A stretch of DNA of 64,000 bases from CAVQEK01 sp964596645 (GCA_964596645.1 CAZQVB010000003.1:124001-188000); one strand, 5' to 3'. Counted from the stretch's first letter, positions 26,320 to 35,644 are shown. The notes: generated by a model from the letters alone, not told the origin. A program made the numbers and translations.

Positions 26320-26763
26320 TCAGATTTTTAATTGTTTGGGTTCCTGTGCTTCATGCGGATGCTCTGCACCGTTGTACACATACAAATTCTTAAAAATCTT
26401 CCTTCCCAATCTGCTTTTTGGGAGCATGCCTCGTACTGCGTTTTCCACAATGATGGAAGCAGATTTGGCCTTCACCTGTCGGGGTGTAGAGAATCGTTGA
26501 CCTCCGGGATATCCGGTATGTCGTACATACTCTTTTTCATCCCATTTTTTTCCAGTCAGTCTGATTTTGTCCGCGTTGATGACAATTACCCTGTCACCAC
26601 AGTCTACGTGGGGAGTGTAGCTGGCCTTGTGCTTACCTCTGATTATTCGAGCAACCTGGCTTGCGAGACGTCCTAAAACCTGCGCATCAGCATCTACTAC
26701 TACCCACCCCTTTTGTACGGTAGCCTTGTTTGCCGATACAGTTTTGTAACTTAATGTGTCCAC
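26320..26763 (-). CDS. rplM: 50S ribosomal protein L13
   Basis: 147 residues with WVVVDADAQVLGRLASQVA, the KHKASYTPHVDCGDRVIVINA core, HTGYPGG and MLPKSRLGRKIFKNLYVYNG. It is the first gene of the leftward rplM-rpsI-rpsB-tsf operon and has a consensus Bacteroidota promoter directly upstream. Confidence 0.98.
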   Translation of the reverse strand: MDTLSYKTVSANKATVQKGWVVVDADAQVLGRLASQVARIIRGKHKASYTPHVDCGDRVIVINADKIRLTGKKWDEKEYVRHTGYPGGQRFSTPRQVKAKSASIIVENAVRGMLPKSRLGRKIFKNLYVYNGAEHPHEAQEPKQLKI

Positions 26764-26812
26764 AAATAAAGTTTGTTTTAAAATAAAAGAATACCCGTTT
26801 GAAAACGGAGCA

Positions 26813-26843
26813 CAAAATTAGAGAGATATTATCTGAAAACAAA
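26813..26843 (-). promoter_or_regulatory. Bacteroidota vegetative promoter of the rplM operon
   Basis: On the minus strand, TTTG (26843-26840), a 19-base spacer and TAATTTTG (26820-26813) match the Bacteroidota consensus TTTG-N19-TAnnTTTG exactly. The -7 box is 50 bases before the rplM start. Confidence 0.75.
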
Positions 26844-27027
26844 GGGCTCAACTTTATAATAAGCCATAGGTCAGCGCTCGTTTGCACGTCCTTGTTGCCG
26901 GCTTGCGCATTGGGCCAACCGGTACAGGGGTAATGGGTGGTGCTGTGAACAACCGGGCGCAGCAAGTGGCGCGGGATTTCGACGCCATGCGCTCATCAGC
27001 AAACACTATATTATATGGGCACTTGAT

Positions 27028-27741
27028 TTATCGGCCATATTTCCTGAGTTGCTTCAACAACAGTTCGAAGTCTTTGGCCAGCGGCGCTTCACATTGTATT
27101 TCTTCTCCATTCTCTTTTTTGAACGCTATAGAAAAGGCATGCAGCGCAGTACGGCCAATCATTGGCCGCTCCTCTGCATCTTTGCCGCGATAGTGCCGCT
27201 TGATCTGCGAGAGGTAAAGCGGTGCGCCGCCATACGTGGTATCTGCAATGAGCGGATGGCCGACATGTGCCAAATGCACCCGAATCTGATGCTTTTTTCC
27301 GGTTATGGGCTTGCACATGATCAACGAGTGATTGCGGTATTGTTCTGTGGTTTTGATCAGCGTGCTGGCCTCCTTTCCCTGCTTCGGGTCAATGCGCACC
27401 TTGCCACTGCCCCCCTGGTAGATGGGAAAATAGATTTCCTCGCCCTCATAGGCAGAGGCGCCATGCACCACGGCATAATAGATTTTCGAAACTTTGCGGT
27501 CTTCCAGTTGCATGGAAAGATGGCGGTAAGCCTCCTGGCTTTTTGCAAAAACTAAGACACCGGAAGTTTCTTTATCCAACCGGTGGCAGGCTGTTATAAA
27601 ATCGTAATGCTTGCGTGCCTCAGCAAGCATATTGATGGAAGAAGCGCGATCCTCTAGCGTAGAAATGTTCTCCGGCTTATTTACGATCAGGTACTCTTCA
27701 TCTTCTTGTAAAATATACCGTGCAAAATCGAATGACTTCAT
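27028..27741 (-). CDS. RluA/RluD-family RNA pseudouridine synthase
   Basis: 237 residues. The catalytic motif HRLDKETSGVLVFAKS contains the essential Asp, followed by KIYYAVVHG and KKHQIRVHLAHVGHPLIADTTYGG. There is no S4 domain at the N terminus, so it resembles the short RluA/TruC-like members. It isomerises a uridine in rRNA or tRNA; which one cannot be told. It is monocistronic. Confidence 0.92.
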   Translation of the reverse strand: MKSFDFARYILQEDEEYLIVNKPENISTLEDRASSINMLAEARKHYDFITACHRLDKETSGVLVFAKSQEAYRHLSMQLEDRKVSKIYYAVVHGASAYEGEEIYFPIYQGGSGKVRIDPKQGKEASTLIKTTEQYRNHSLIMCKPITGKKHQIRVHLAHVGHPLIADTTYGGAPLYLSQIKRHYRGKDAEERPMIGRTALHAFSIAFKKENGEEIQCEAPLAKDFELLLKQLRKYGR

Positions 27742-28141
27742 ATTAATTTGAATTGCTGAAACAACGGAATGGCAACCAAACCACGTGTGCTGAATATACG
27801 GTTCATGCTGAAGAATAAAGCAATTGCATCAGGGCAAATGGACACAACAAGCCGAGGTGATTTCCACAGTTGGCATCAACGCCTTCACGCCTAAAAATTT
27901 TGGAAACTTACATCGGTAGGGTTGCCAACCGTTTGAGTATGCCAAATTTCCCTATATTGAGGCAATTTTACAGGAAAAAGTTGGCATATGTTATTTCTAT
28001 TATCTTCATTTTTTGTGATCGCGCTTACTATGGCTATTGGTGTAGGATACACCGTTTCCCTCTATATCGATCGTTTGTTTAGGGACAACTAATTTTTTAG
28101 TCTTAGATAAAGTGCCCGTAAAGCAGGAAGGGCTGGGATGG
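27742..28141. other. Intergenic region with TTGGCAT repeats
   Basis: This 400-bp space holds the small membrane-protein frame described separately. TTGGCAT occurs at 27870 and 27981 and its complement ATGCCAA at 27939. The palindrome GGTTG-C-CAACC lies at 27920-27930, and TATGCCAA (27938-27945) can pair with TTGGCATA (27981-27988). No other gene was recognised. Confidence 0.5.
27988..28092 (+). CDS. Candidate 34-residue membrane protein
   Basis: An open frame from ATG to TAA encoding one long hydrophobic helix (residues 2-26, MLFLLSSFFVIALTMAIGVG...) and a short polar end (YIDRLFRDN). AGGA at 27972-27975 lies 12 bases before the start. The single-helix, charged-tail shape is that of small membrane regulators or subunits. 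No family is recognised and its expression is unproven. Confidence 0.4.
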   Translation: MLFLLSSFFVIALTMAIGVGYTVSLYIDRLFRDN

Positions 28142-29215
28142 TCAGGCAGGATGTTTCATTCCTTCCAGGGATGCTGCCCCTGCCCGCAGCTTGAACGAAA
28201 ACTCCGAACCCACATTCGGCTGACTATGTACCGTGATGTGGCTGTGGTGCAGCTCGATAATGTGCTTTACTATGGATAAACCAAGGCCTGTACCCCCGCG
28301 CTCCTTGGACCGACTTTTGTCCACGCGATAAAAGCGCTCAAAGATACGACTGATATGTTCTTGCGGTATGCCTACTCCATTGTCTATAATGGAAATCGTA
28401 ACCGATTGATTCTCTGCATTGATCTTGGCCAGCACTTCTCCCATACCGTCCTTCTTATATTTTATGGCATTGGAAACAAGGTTGGTGATCACCTGATATA
28501 TTTTTTGCCGATCGGCGTATGCATACACGTCCAGGCGTGAGGATGCGTCGAACACCATCCGCATTTCACGTTTTTCTGCTTTGCTTTCAAACTGATCGTA
28601 TACGTCGGCTATGAGTTGATACACGTTGAAGTGCTCGAATTCCACCTTCACCTCACCGGTTTCCATCTTCGATATGGTCAGCAGGTCTTGCACCAGCCGG
28701 TCGAGTCCATCCAGGCTTTTGGCGGCTTTTTTGAGGAATCGGGTACGCACATTTTTGTCCTTTACGGCCCCGTCGAGCAGGGTGTGCACAAAACCCTGGG
28801 CTGCAAAAATGGGTGTTTTCAGTTCGTGCGATATGTCGGCAATGAATTCTCGTCGAAATGTTTCTGCCTTCTTTAAATCTTCAATCTCACGCTGTTTTCG
28901 CTCGGCATAGTAGTAAATCTCCTCGTTTATTTTGATGAGTGGGTTGGACGGCAAAGGCTTGCTGTCGTCGGCTTGCACGAAAGAAAAGTCATCGCTCTTC
29001 AATTGGCTCAATCTATCATTGATGCGCTCTATCTGAGCGAAAATGAAGTATTGCACTGTGAAGAAGGTGATGATATAGGTAGAAGAAAAAGCCAGAATAA
29101 ATACCACGAGAAAGGCCGCCAAAGGCACGCCCGGTACTAGTGATAAAAATGACGTGGTAATGATAGCAACACTGGCAGCGATAAGAAGCGCTACATTGCG
29201 CGAATTCGAAAGCAT
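28142..29215 (-). CDS. PhoR-like membrane sensor histidine kinase
   Basis: 357 residues with two transmembrane helices (about 8-30 and 33-58), a short linker, the HisKA dimerisation domain with phospho-acceptor H130 (ISHELKTPIF), and the HATPase domain with N box NLVSNAIKYKK, G1 DNGVGIPQ, F box FERFYRVDKSRSKERGG and G2 GTGLGLSIVKHI. It starts eight bases after the response regulator gene. There is no periplasmic or PAS domain, so the signal is unknown. A phosphate role is not supported by neighbours. Confidence 0.92.
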   Translation of the reverse strand: MLSNSRNVALLIAASVAIITTSFLSLVPGVPLAAFLVVFILAFSSTYIITFFTVQYFIFAQIERINDRLSQLKSDDFSFVQADDSKPLPSNPLIKINEEIYYYAERKQREIEDLKKAETFRREFIADISHELKTPIFAAQGFVHTLLDGAVKDKNVRTRFLKKAAKSLDGLDRLVQDLLTISKMETGEVKVEFEHFNVYQLIADVYDQFESKAEKREMRMVFDASSRLDVYAYADRQKIYQVITNLVSNAIKYKKDGMGEVLAKINAENQSVTISIIDNGVGIPQEHISRIFERFYRVDKSRSKERGGTGLGLSIVKHIIELHHSHITVHSQPNVGSEFSFKLRAGAASLEGMKHPA

Positions 29216-29223
29216 TCAGAAAT

Positions 29224-29913
29224 TTAGTTGATTTCAAATTTATAGCCCACGCCCTTCACCGTTTTTATGAAGCCTTCGCCGATTTTCTCTCGTACTTTGC
29301 GAATGTGTACATCGACTGTGCGCGCGAGCACGTATACATCGGAGCCCCATATATTTTGTAGCAGATCGTCGCGGCTAAAGACTTTATTGGGGTTTTGTGC
29401 CAGGAAGTAGAGCAGTTCAAATTCTTTTTTTGGCAATGTCACCTGTACGCCATCTATGGTAATGGTGTAGCTGGACTTGTCGATGGAAAGCCCCCCCAGC
29501 GCTATGGTGTTGCTGTCTTTTTGCTTTTGCTCACCCCTTCTAAAAATGGCGCTGATGCGGCTCATGAGCGCACGCGGCTTTATGGGCTTGGTGATGTAGT
29601 CGTCGGCGCCTATATCAAAAGCGGCCACTTCGGAGTATTCTTCCGACCGCGCTGTGAGAAATACAATGTATGTGCTGCTCATGTCGGGAATTTCCCTAAG
29701 CTGGCGGCATGTCTCCACGCCGTCCTGGTTGGGCATCATGATGTCCAGCAGCACCAGGTCCGGACAGAAAGTCTTTGCAATCTCCACGGCCTCGCCGCCA
29801 TCTGAAACTGCTTTTACATCGTACCCTTCCTTTTTCAGGTTATATTTCAGCAATTCCAGTATATCTGCCTCATCGTCGACTACCAAAACTTTCTTGCTAT
29901 TTTTTCCGCTCAT
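29224..29913 (-). CDS. OmpR/PhoB-family response regulator
   Basis: 229 residues. The receiver domain has the acidic pair D13/D14 (VVDDEAD), phospho-acceptor D57 (LLDIMMPNQDG), the threonine in FLTARS and lysine in YITKPIK. The C-terminal winged helix ends with TVDVHIRKVREKIGEGFIKTVKGVGYKF. It is partner of the kinase encoded eight bases downstream. Confidence 0.95.
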   Translation of the reverse strand: MSGKNSKKVLVVDDEADILELLKYNLKKEGYDVKAVSDGGEAVEIAKTFCPDLVLLDIMMPNQDGVETCRQLREIPDMSSTYIVFLTARSEEYSEVAAFDIGADDYITKPIKPRALMSRISAIFRRGEQKQKDSNTIALGGLSIDKSSYTITIDGVQVTLPKKEFELLYFLAQNPNKVFSRDDLLQNIWGSDVYVLARTVDVHIRKVREKIGEGFIKTVKGVGYKFEIN

Positions 29914-30030
29914 TGTATATTCAAAAAAAGTGATACGAATGTTTCGAGCACGAATTTAAGCACATAAAATCAGATAATGCAGAGCAGCGCCAGCAGGTAA
30001 CAATAAGATAAACTTATGTTCACTTAGGGA

Positions 30031-30846
30031 TTATTTTTTAGCACTGCGGTATTCGCGGATGTCGATCTCCAGAGAACCAACCAGGAGCTCGGCTTTTACC
30101 TTCAGTGGAATTTTATACTTATCATCAGAGAGATAGGCTTTCACAGGATTATCGCCGCGAAACAGAGAATTTTTGGGCATGATGGGTGAGATTACCAGGG
30201 CGTTGTAGTCTCCTATTTTAGTCTTCAACTTCTCTTTGCCCAGGTACTGCACTTTCACATAGTAAGTGGTATCGTCATAAAAGCCCGTGATGTCGAAAAA
30301 GTCATTGGGCTGTATGGTGTCGAAGTCGAAGGTGCGCATATAGTAATAGCCGCTGACAATATCCTGAATATGCTCCGGCACAGGAAATCTCAACTTCTTT
30401 TTCAATTTGCCAGACTCTTTATCCAGCCGGTGGGCAATGGCCATGTCATGCACATGGTCGAATTCTATAATCTCTTTTTTCCTATATTTTCCTTCTTCAA
30501 TGTTCTGATAAAACCGCTGGGAAACGATGGCTGCTGTATCAATGTAGCTGCCCCAGTTGTCGCGCACATTCATCATCAGATCAAACACGCCGGTGGTTCT
30601 TCCGGTCACATCCAGCTTGTAACAGGGGCGATTGTTCATGGTGTGAATCTTTTTATCGATGGTCATCACGGCTTCCCCTGCGTTGATGAATCCATAGTGC
30701 ACGCGATATTCAATGCGCTCGCCGGCTCCAAAGCTGTTTTGCCTTACCTTTCTGTAAATACCTGAGGTTTCGCTGGAATCTTGTATCGCCCCAACGAAGA
30801 GTACACTAATCAATAAAGCTGTAATACTGGCTGCTATAAATCTCAC
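30031..30846 (-). CDS. Secreted DUF3108 protein
   Basis: About 271 residues. GTG at 30846 gives a clean signal peptide (RFIAASITALLISVLFVGAI), whereas the longer frame from 30927 overlaps the upstream gene by 59 bases. The DUF3108 body has ERIEYRVHYGFINAGEAVMTI, a central RFPVPEHIQDIVSGYYYMR and the C-terminal SDDKYKIPLKVKAELLVGSLEIDI. The family is periplasmic or outer-membrane associated and of unknown function. It is in an operon with a predicted aminopeptidase 22 bases upstream. Confidence 0.87.
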   Translation of the reverse strand: MRFIAASITALLISVLFVGAIQDSSETSGIYRKVRQNSFGAGERIEYRVHYGFINAGEAVMTIDKKIHTMNNRPCYKLDVTGRTTGVFDLMMNVRDNWGSYIDTAAIVSQRFYQNIEEGKYRKKEIIEFDHVHDMAIAHRLDKESGKLKKKLRFPVPEHIQDIVSGYYYMRTFDFDTIQPNDFFDITGFYDDTTYYVKVQYLGKEKLKTKIGDYNALVISPIMPKNSLFRGDNPVKAYLSDDKYKIPLKVKAELLVGSLEIDIREYRSAKK

Positions 30847-30868
30847 CTCTAATATTTTATTTCCGGGT

Positions 30869-31933
30869 TTATAATGATGGATACTTTCTGGTATAGTCAA
30901 GCAACATCTGGCGGATACTACCGCCATAAACCTTTTTCAATTCTTGCTCCAACTTTTCAAAATCGCCGTGATATCTAAGATATGACGCAAAGTACGTATT
31001 GTTGGGATGAAAATTTTGAAAGATGTCGGTGTAAAACTTACGGTTGTTCAATTGAAGAGAATCGGTACTTTGCACAATTTGTTCTATGGCTTGTTTTTTA
31101 ATATCGTCTGCATTTTCATCTTCATTAGTGGACAGTTTTACATATACATCATCTAAATAATGTGCGCCGCGAACCATGTGATTGGTGATTTCGCGGCGGT
31201 CGCGCCATCGGCTGATGTATTGGTGTAGTGAGTCTGATTGTGCTCCGTATTTCATTGTCAAAAACTCAATGGCCCCAACATGACCTACAAACGTCGCCAG
31301 ATTTTCGTTGAATCTAACACTGTCTTTTACAAACAGCGTGCCGTGGGTCAGTTCGTGGATAATGAGCTCGGCCAATTCGCCCACCGGTCTGTCGAGCATA
31401 CCAGAGAGTACAGGATCCTTAAACCATCCCAGGGTAGACCACCCGCCTACTTCTCTGATATTGGTATCCAATCCCTGTAGTTGTAATGTGCTTTGCAAAG
31501 ACTCCGCTTTCTGCTCATCAAAAAAGCCTTTGTATGAAAAGCTTCCCAAAATTGGAAATGACCACTCTACCGGCTCCAGCGCGTAAGGTGGGCAGGCTGT
31601 CACCACCCACAAAATCGCCTCGCCCTGCTGATCGTAAAAGGTAGTGTAATTTTCCGTGCGCTTTATCTGTAGAGAATCGAAGGCAAATTGTCTGATGTCT
31701 TGTATCAAATTTAGCTTATGCTTGTAAGCCTGAGAAAAATCAGGATCAGCCAAGCAATCAGACACCGGCCGGGTGTTCCAAAGAATCTCCAACTGTCCTC
31801 TGGCCTGACCCAAAACATATTTTATCAGCTCCATGTGGGTAAGTGCAGTCACGAGCACGGCTATGCCACAGAGCAGCAGTATTCTCCTCAAAAATGAAGG
31901 TACAGTCATCAATTCAATTTTCTTTGTTCCCAA
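30869..31933 (-). CDS. Predicted zinc aminopeptidase (COG4324 family)
   Basis: 354 residues with an N-terminal membrane anchor (about residues 16-37). The family marker VGGWSTLGWFKDPVLSGML precedes the zinc motif HELTHGTLFVKD (HExxH), and FNENLATFVG supplies the likely third ligand. The catalytic part should face the periplasm. The substrate is unknown. It is divergent from recA: its 5' end overlaps no gene if recA starts at 32046. Confidence 0.9.
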   Translation of the reverse strand: MGTKKIELMTVPSFLRRILLLCGIAVLVTALTHMELIKYVLGQARGQLEILWNTRPVSDCLADPDFSQAYKHKLNLIQDIRQFAFDSLQIKRTENYTTFYDQQGEAILWVVTACPPYALEPVEWSFPILGSFSYKGFFDEQKAESLQSTLQLQGLDTNIREVGGWSTLGWFKDPVLSGMLDRPVGELAELIIHELTHGTLFVKDSVRFNENLATFVGHVGAIEFLTMKYGAQSDSLHQYISRWRDRREITNHMVRGAHYLDDVYVKLSTNEDENADDIKKQAIEQIVQSTDSLQLNNRKFYTDIFQNFHPNNTYFASYLRYHGDFEKLEQELKKVYGGSIRQMLLDYTRKYPSL

Positions 31934-32019
31934 TCACCAGCACTACTTTGTGTCCATGCGAGTGCGCGAAATTAAACGAATTGCGGTACTTGCGAATTGG
32001 GCTACGATTTGTAATTTCA

Positions 32020-32033
32020 CAGGTTCAAACCTG
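32020..32033. promoter_or_regulatory. Perfect palindrome in the recA leader
   Basis: CAGGTT-CA-AACCTG, a 14-base perfect palindrome, ends 12 bases before the recA ATG. It is well placed to be a damage-response operator, but it is unlike the Escherichia (CTGT-N8-ACAG) and Bacillus (GAAC-N4-GTTC) SOS boxes. No lexA gene is in the window. Confidence 0.45.
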
Positions 32034-32045
32034 AATTTTTTAACA

Positions 32046-33086
32046 ATGAGCGATAAATCGGAAAAATTAAAGGCCCTTCAACTGACCATTGACAAGCTGG
32101 ATAAAACCTATGGTAAAGGTACGGTAATGAAACTCAGCGACGAGCGGGTGATCGATGTGCCGGCCATCCCTACGGGTTCGTTGGGTCTTGATATTGCACT
32201 GGGTATCGGTGGGGTACCCAGGGGCAGGGTCATCGAAATATACGGGCCGGAGTCTTCCGGTAAAACGACCCTGGCCATGCACTGCATCGCAGAGGCACAA
32301 AAGCGCGGCGGATTAGCCGCCTTTATCGATGCTGAGCACGCCTTTGACAAAGCTTATGCCGGTAAACTTGGCATTGATACCGACAATTTGTTGATATCGC
32401 AGCCAGACAACGGAGAGCAGGCACTGGAGATCGCCGAGCACCTGATTCGGTCTGGCGCTATCGATATCATCGTGATAGACTCCGTAGCGGCACTCGTACC
32501 CAAAGGCGAGCTGGAAGGCGAAATGGGCGACAGCAAAATGGGCCTTCAGGCAAGGTTGATGTCGCAGGCACTCCGTAAGCTCACCGGCACCATCAACAAA
32601 ACGGGATGCTCATGCATTTTCATCAACCAGCTGCGCGAGAAGATTGGGGTGATGTTTGGCAACCCGGAAACGACTACCGGCGGGAATGCCCTTAAATTTT
32701 ATGCCTCTGTTCGCCTCGACATACGCCGGATAGGTCAGATAAAAGAAAGCGCTGACAACATCTTGGGCAATCGTACCCGGGTGAAGGTGGTGAAAAATAA
32801 AGTGGCTCCGCCTTTCAAAGTGGTAGAGTTTGACATCATGTATGGCGTGGGCATTTCTAAAGTCGGTGAAATAGTAGACCTCGGTGTGGAGTTTGACATC
32901 ATCCAAAAGTCTGGCTCCTGGTTTTCTTACGATGGCAACAAACTGGGGCAAGGCAGGGATTCTGTGAAGCAACTGCTTGATGATAACCCTGAACTGGCCG
33001 AAGAACTGGAGCGAAAAATTAAAGAAAAAGTCACCGGCATAATAGCACCGGTAAAACAATCCGCTGAAGTACCCGATAAAGCCTGA
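32046..33086 (+). CDS. recA: Recombinase RecA
   Basis: 346 residues from ATG 32046 (MSDKSEKLKALQLTID). It has the Walker A GPESSGKTT, the conserved AFIDAEHAFD, IDIIVIDSVAALVPKGELEGEMGD, loop L1/L2 region with FINQLREKIGVMFGNPETTTGGNALKF, and the C-terminal domain. It promotes strand exchange and the SOS response. The longer frame back to 31833 would overlap the divergent aminopeptidase and is rejected. Confidence 0.98.
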   Translation: MSDKSEKLKALQLTIDKLDKTYGKGTVMKLSDERVIDVPAIPTGSLGLDIALGIGGVPRGRVIEIYGPESSGKTTLAMHCIAEAQKRGGLAAFIDAEHAFDKAYAGKLGIDTDNLLISQPDNGEQALEIAEHLIRSGAIDIIVIDSVAALVPKGELEGEMGDSKMGLQARLMSQALRKLTGTINKTGCSCIFINQLREKIGVMFGNPETTTGGNALKFYASVRLDIRRIGQIKESADNILGNRTRVKVVKNKVAPPFKVVEFDIMYGVGISKVGEIVDLGVEFDIIQKSGSWFSYDGNKLGQGRDSVKQLLDDNPELAEELERKIKEKVTGIIAPVKQSAEVPDKA

Positions 33087-33099
33087 TAATCTTCCTAAG

Positions 33100-33171
33100 A
33101 ACATCCCAGGCTTGCTCCATCACCAAATGGACAATATCCATTACTGAAGGTCGGGGATGTTTGTTTTTTTA
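33100..33171 (+). terminator. Compound terminator after recA
   Basis: An outer 8-bp stem AACATCCC/GGGATGTT (33100-33107 with 33154-33161) encloses a smaller AATGGA/TCCATT hairpin, and a T-rich run (33160-33170) follows. It lies 14 bases after the recA stop. Confidence 0.65.
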
Positions 33172-33207
33172 TACGAGATACCCGCTACTACATCCTTACA
33201 AAAGATA

Positions 33208-34458
33208 TTAATTGGAGCGTATGGCTACTACGGGATCGAGCCTTGCCGCCATAGTAGCCGGGATGATACCCGACAGTACGCCTACAGCAGTAGAAATGCC
33301 CACGGCCAGAATCACATTTTTCGTGTTCAGCACCAGCTCCAGAGTACCCAGCGGAATGAATGTGCCCAGGAACACCAGAAACAAGCCGATGAATCCGCCG
33401 ACAAGCGCCAGGAAGACAGATTCGAAAATGAACTGGAAGAGAATAAAATAATTTTTTGCGCCTAAAGATTTTTGAATGCCAATAATGCCGATGCGCTCAT
33501 TGACCGATACAAACATAATATTAGCAATGCCGAAAGCGCCGACCAATATGGAGAAACCGCCGATAATGGCACCAACAATGGTCATTATATCAAAAACACC
33601 GCCTATGGTATTGGCAATCATTTCCGGACGGTTGATGGCAAAGTCATCTTCCTGAGCAGGTTTTAACCCGCGAAATCGACGCAACAAACCCCTGATTTCA
33701 TATTCCAGGTTTAACAGGCCAACGTCATCTTCCTTTCCTTTCACGGCTATAAAGGAGTCCACACCACGCCGCTTGCCCAGGTAGTACAACTTGCCCATGG
33801 TGCGATAGGGAATGATCATGTTTTCATCACTGCTCGGTGTGCTCAGCAAATTTTCCCCTTCTTCGTTCAGCACGCCAATCACAGTAAAACTTAAGCCCTT
33901 AAATTTCACCTCTCTGCCAAGCGGATTTTGTCCTGGAAAAAGTCCATCGCGCAAATTCTTGCCTATGATGGCCACGTTGAGTGCGTTGTTGAGCTCGAGC
34001 TCGGTGAAAAACCTGCCAGAGGCAAAGTCCATATCGTGCACATCGTCGTAGCCATCGGAAGCGCCAAACAAGTTGATACCGCCAACACTGCTGCTTCCAC
34101 GCTTTACGGTAGTGCCGCCTCTTATGGCCATTATAGTGATGCCTGTAGCCTGCGTGAGGTTCTCATTGAGAAAGCGAAACTCTCTATGGTCGGGGTAAGG
34201 CCGGTTGAGATAGCGCCACCAGGGATAATTGGGGCTGGTAGACCAGGGCCATTTTTGCACATAAATAACCTCGGCACCCAGAAATTTGAAACTCTCTTTA
34301 ATGCTGCGTTCCAGTGAGTCGACCACGGTGAGCACCGCAATGATCAGGAAAATGCCAATGCTCACACCGGCGAGCGAAAGCACCGTGCGAAGCAAGTTTT
34401 GGGTAAGGGCATTGACCGCAAACCGCAAGCTTTCCCAAATGAGCCGAATCACCATCAT
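33208..34458 (-). CDS. MacB-like ABC transporter permease
   Basis: About 416 residues from the ATGATG near 34458. There is an N-terminal transmembrane helix (SLAGVSIGIFLIIAVLTVV), a large periplasmic MacB core domain (about residues 50-260), and a FtsX domain with three C-terminal helices (NIMFVSVNERIGIIGIQKSLGAK, then the membrane bundle). This class couples ATP hydrolysis in the cytoplasm to work in the periplasm. No cognate ATPase or membrane-fusion gene lies beside it, so it must pair with proteins encoded elsewhere. Confidence 0.9.
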   Translation of the reverse strand: MMVIRLIWESLRFAVNALTQNLLRTVLSLAGVSIGIFLIIAVLTVVDSLERSIKESFKFLGAEVIYVQKWPWSTSPNYPWWRYLNRPYPDHREFRFLNENLTQATGITIMAIRGGTTVKRGSSSVGGINLFGASDGYDDVHDMDFASGRFFTELELNNALNVAIIGKNLRDGLFPGQNPLGREVKFKGLSFTVIGVLNEEGENLLSTPSSDENMIIPYRTMGKLYYLGKRRGVDSFIAVKGKEDDVGLLNLEYEIRGLLRRFRGLKPAQEDDFAINRPEMIANTIGGVFDIMTIVGAIIGGFSILVGAFGIANIMFVSVNERIGIIGIQKSLGAKNYFILFQFIFESVFLALVGGFIGLFLVFLGTFIPLGTLELVLNTKNVILAVGISTAVGVLSGIIPATMAARLDPVVAIRSN

Positions 34459-34492
34459 AATCAAATAATATATTGCGCTGCAAAAGGCACAA

Positions 34493-34526
34493 TTGCAAAA
34501 TAAAAACAAAACTATTACTAACTTTG
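34493..34526 (+). promoter_or_regulatory. Putative promoter of queA
   Basis: TAACTTTG (34519-34526) matches the -7 consensus TAnnTTTG. TTGC (34493-34496) lies 22 bases upstream as an imperfect -33 element. The queA ATG follows 53 bases downstream. Confidence 0.5.
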
Positions 34527-34579
34527 CAGCCTTTTAACCTGCTATAGAGAGAATAGCGTTTAATACCGTAATATTAAAT

Positions 34580-35626
34580 ATGAAGCTATCTGAATTCAAG
34601 ATTGATTTGCCTGCTGGTCTTATCGCATTATATCCGGCCGAAAACAGGGATGAATCCCGGCTAATGGTGGTACATCGCGACAGCGGCAAAATTGAGCATA
34701 AAGTCTTTAAAGACCTGATCGACTACTTCGACGAAGGCGACGTGATGGTGGTAAACGATACCAAAGTATTTCCTGCACGCCTCTACGGAAACAAAGAAAA
34801 AACGGGTGCCAAAATCGAAGTTTTCCTGCTTAGAGAGCTGAACTCCGAAATGCGCCTTTGGGATGTGCTGGTAGACCCGGCACGTAAAATAAGAGTCGGC
34901 AATAAACTGTACTTCGGCGATGGTGAGCTCGTGGCCGAGGTCATCGACAACACCACCTCGCGCGGCAGAACCATCCGGTTTCTCTTTGATGGCAACGACG
35001 ACGACTTCCGCAAAATCATTGACTCTCTTGGCGAAACACCCCTGCCAAAATATATTAAAAGAAAAGCCGAACCAGAAGATCGCGACCGGTTTCAAACCAT
35101 ATATGCCGAGCATATTGGCGCAGTAGCTGCCCCCACGGCCGGCCTGCACTTTACCCGGCAGTTGCTCAAGCGCCTTGAAATAAAAGGTGTGAACACCACG
35201 CCCATTACCTTGCATATAGGCCTCGGCAGCTTCCGGCCAGTAGATGTGGAAGATCTGACCAAGCACAAAATGGATTCGGAAAATTTTAAGGTAGGCAGCG
35301 AAACTGTCAGTTTTGTGAATGAAGCCCTGGATTCAAAGAAAAGAGTTTGCGCCGTTGGCACTACTTCCATGCGTGCCTTGGAGTCATCTGTTTCTGCCAA
35401 CAACAGGCTGAAAGAGCGCGATGGCTGGACGGATAAGTTCATTTTTCCACCCTACGAGTTTAAGATTTGCAATGCACTCATCACCAATTTTCACATGCCG
35501 GAGTCTACGCTCCTGATGATGGCCTGCGCATTTGGTGGGTATGATCTGATCATGAAAGCCTACGAAACGGCCATAAAGGAAGAATATCGCTTTTTCAGCT
35601 ATGGCGATGCCATGCTTATCCTTTAA
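34580..35626 (+). CDS. queA: tRNA S-adenosylmethionine ribosyltransferase-isomerase
   Basis: 348 residues starting MKLSEFKIDLPAGLIALYP. Family motifs include RDESRLMVVHR, VVNDTKVFPARLYG, IGAVAAPTAGLHFT, TLHIGLGSFRPV, VGTTSMRALES and FHMPESTLLMMACAFGG. QueA adds the cyclopentenediol precursor ring from AdoMet to preQ1-tRNA, forming epoxyqueuosine. It has its own promoter and terminator. Confidence 0.97.
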   Translation: MKLSEFKIDLPAGLIALYPAENRDESRLMVVHRDSGKIEHKVFKDLIDYFDEGDVMVVNDTKVFPARLYGNKEKTGAKIEVFLLRELNSEMRLWDVLVDPARKIRVGNKLYFGDGELVAEVIDNTTSRGRTIRFLFDGNDDDFRKIIDSLGETPLPKYIKRKAEPEDRDRFQTIYAEHIGAVAAPTAGLHFTRQLLKRLEIKGVNTTPITLHIGLGSFRPVDVEDLTKHKMDSENFKVGSETVSFVNEALDSKKRVCAVGTTSMRALESSVSANNRLKERDGWTDKFIFPPYEFKICNALITNFHMPESTLLMMACAFGGYDLIMKAYETAIKEEYRFFSYGDAMLIL

Positions 35627-35644
35627 TATGCCACTGTCTTTTAT

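Noticed and set aside
30847..30927. Longer N terminus for the DUF3108 protein (start at 30927)
   Set aside because: It would overlap the aminopeptidase gene and add residues without hydrophobic signal character. The GTG at 30846 gives a normal signal peptide.
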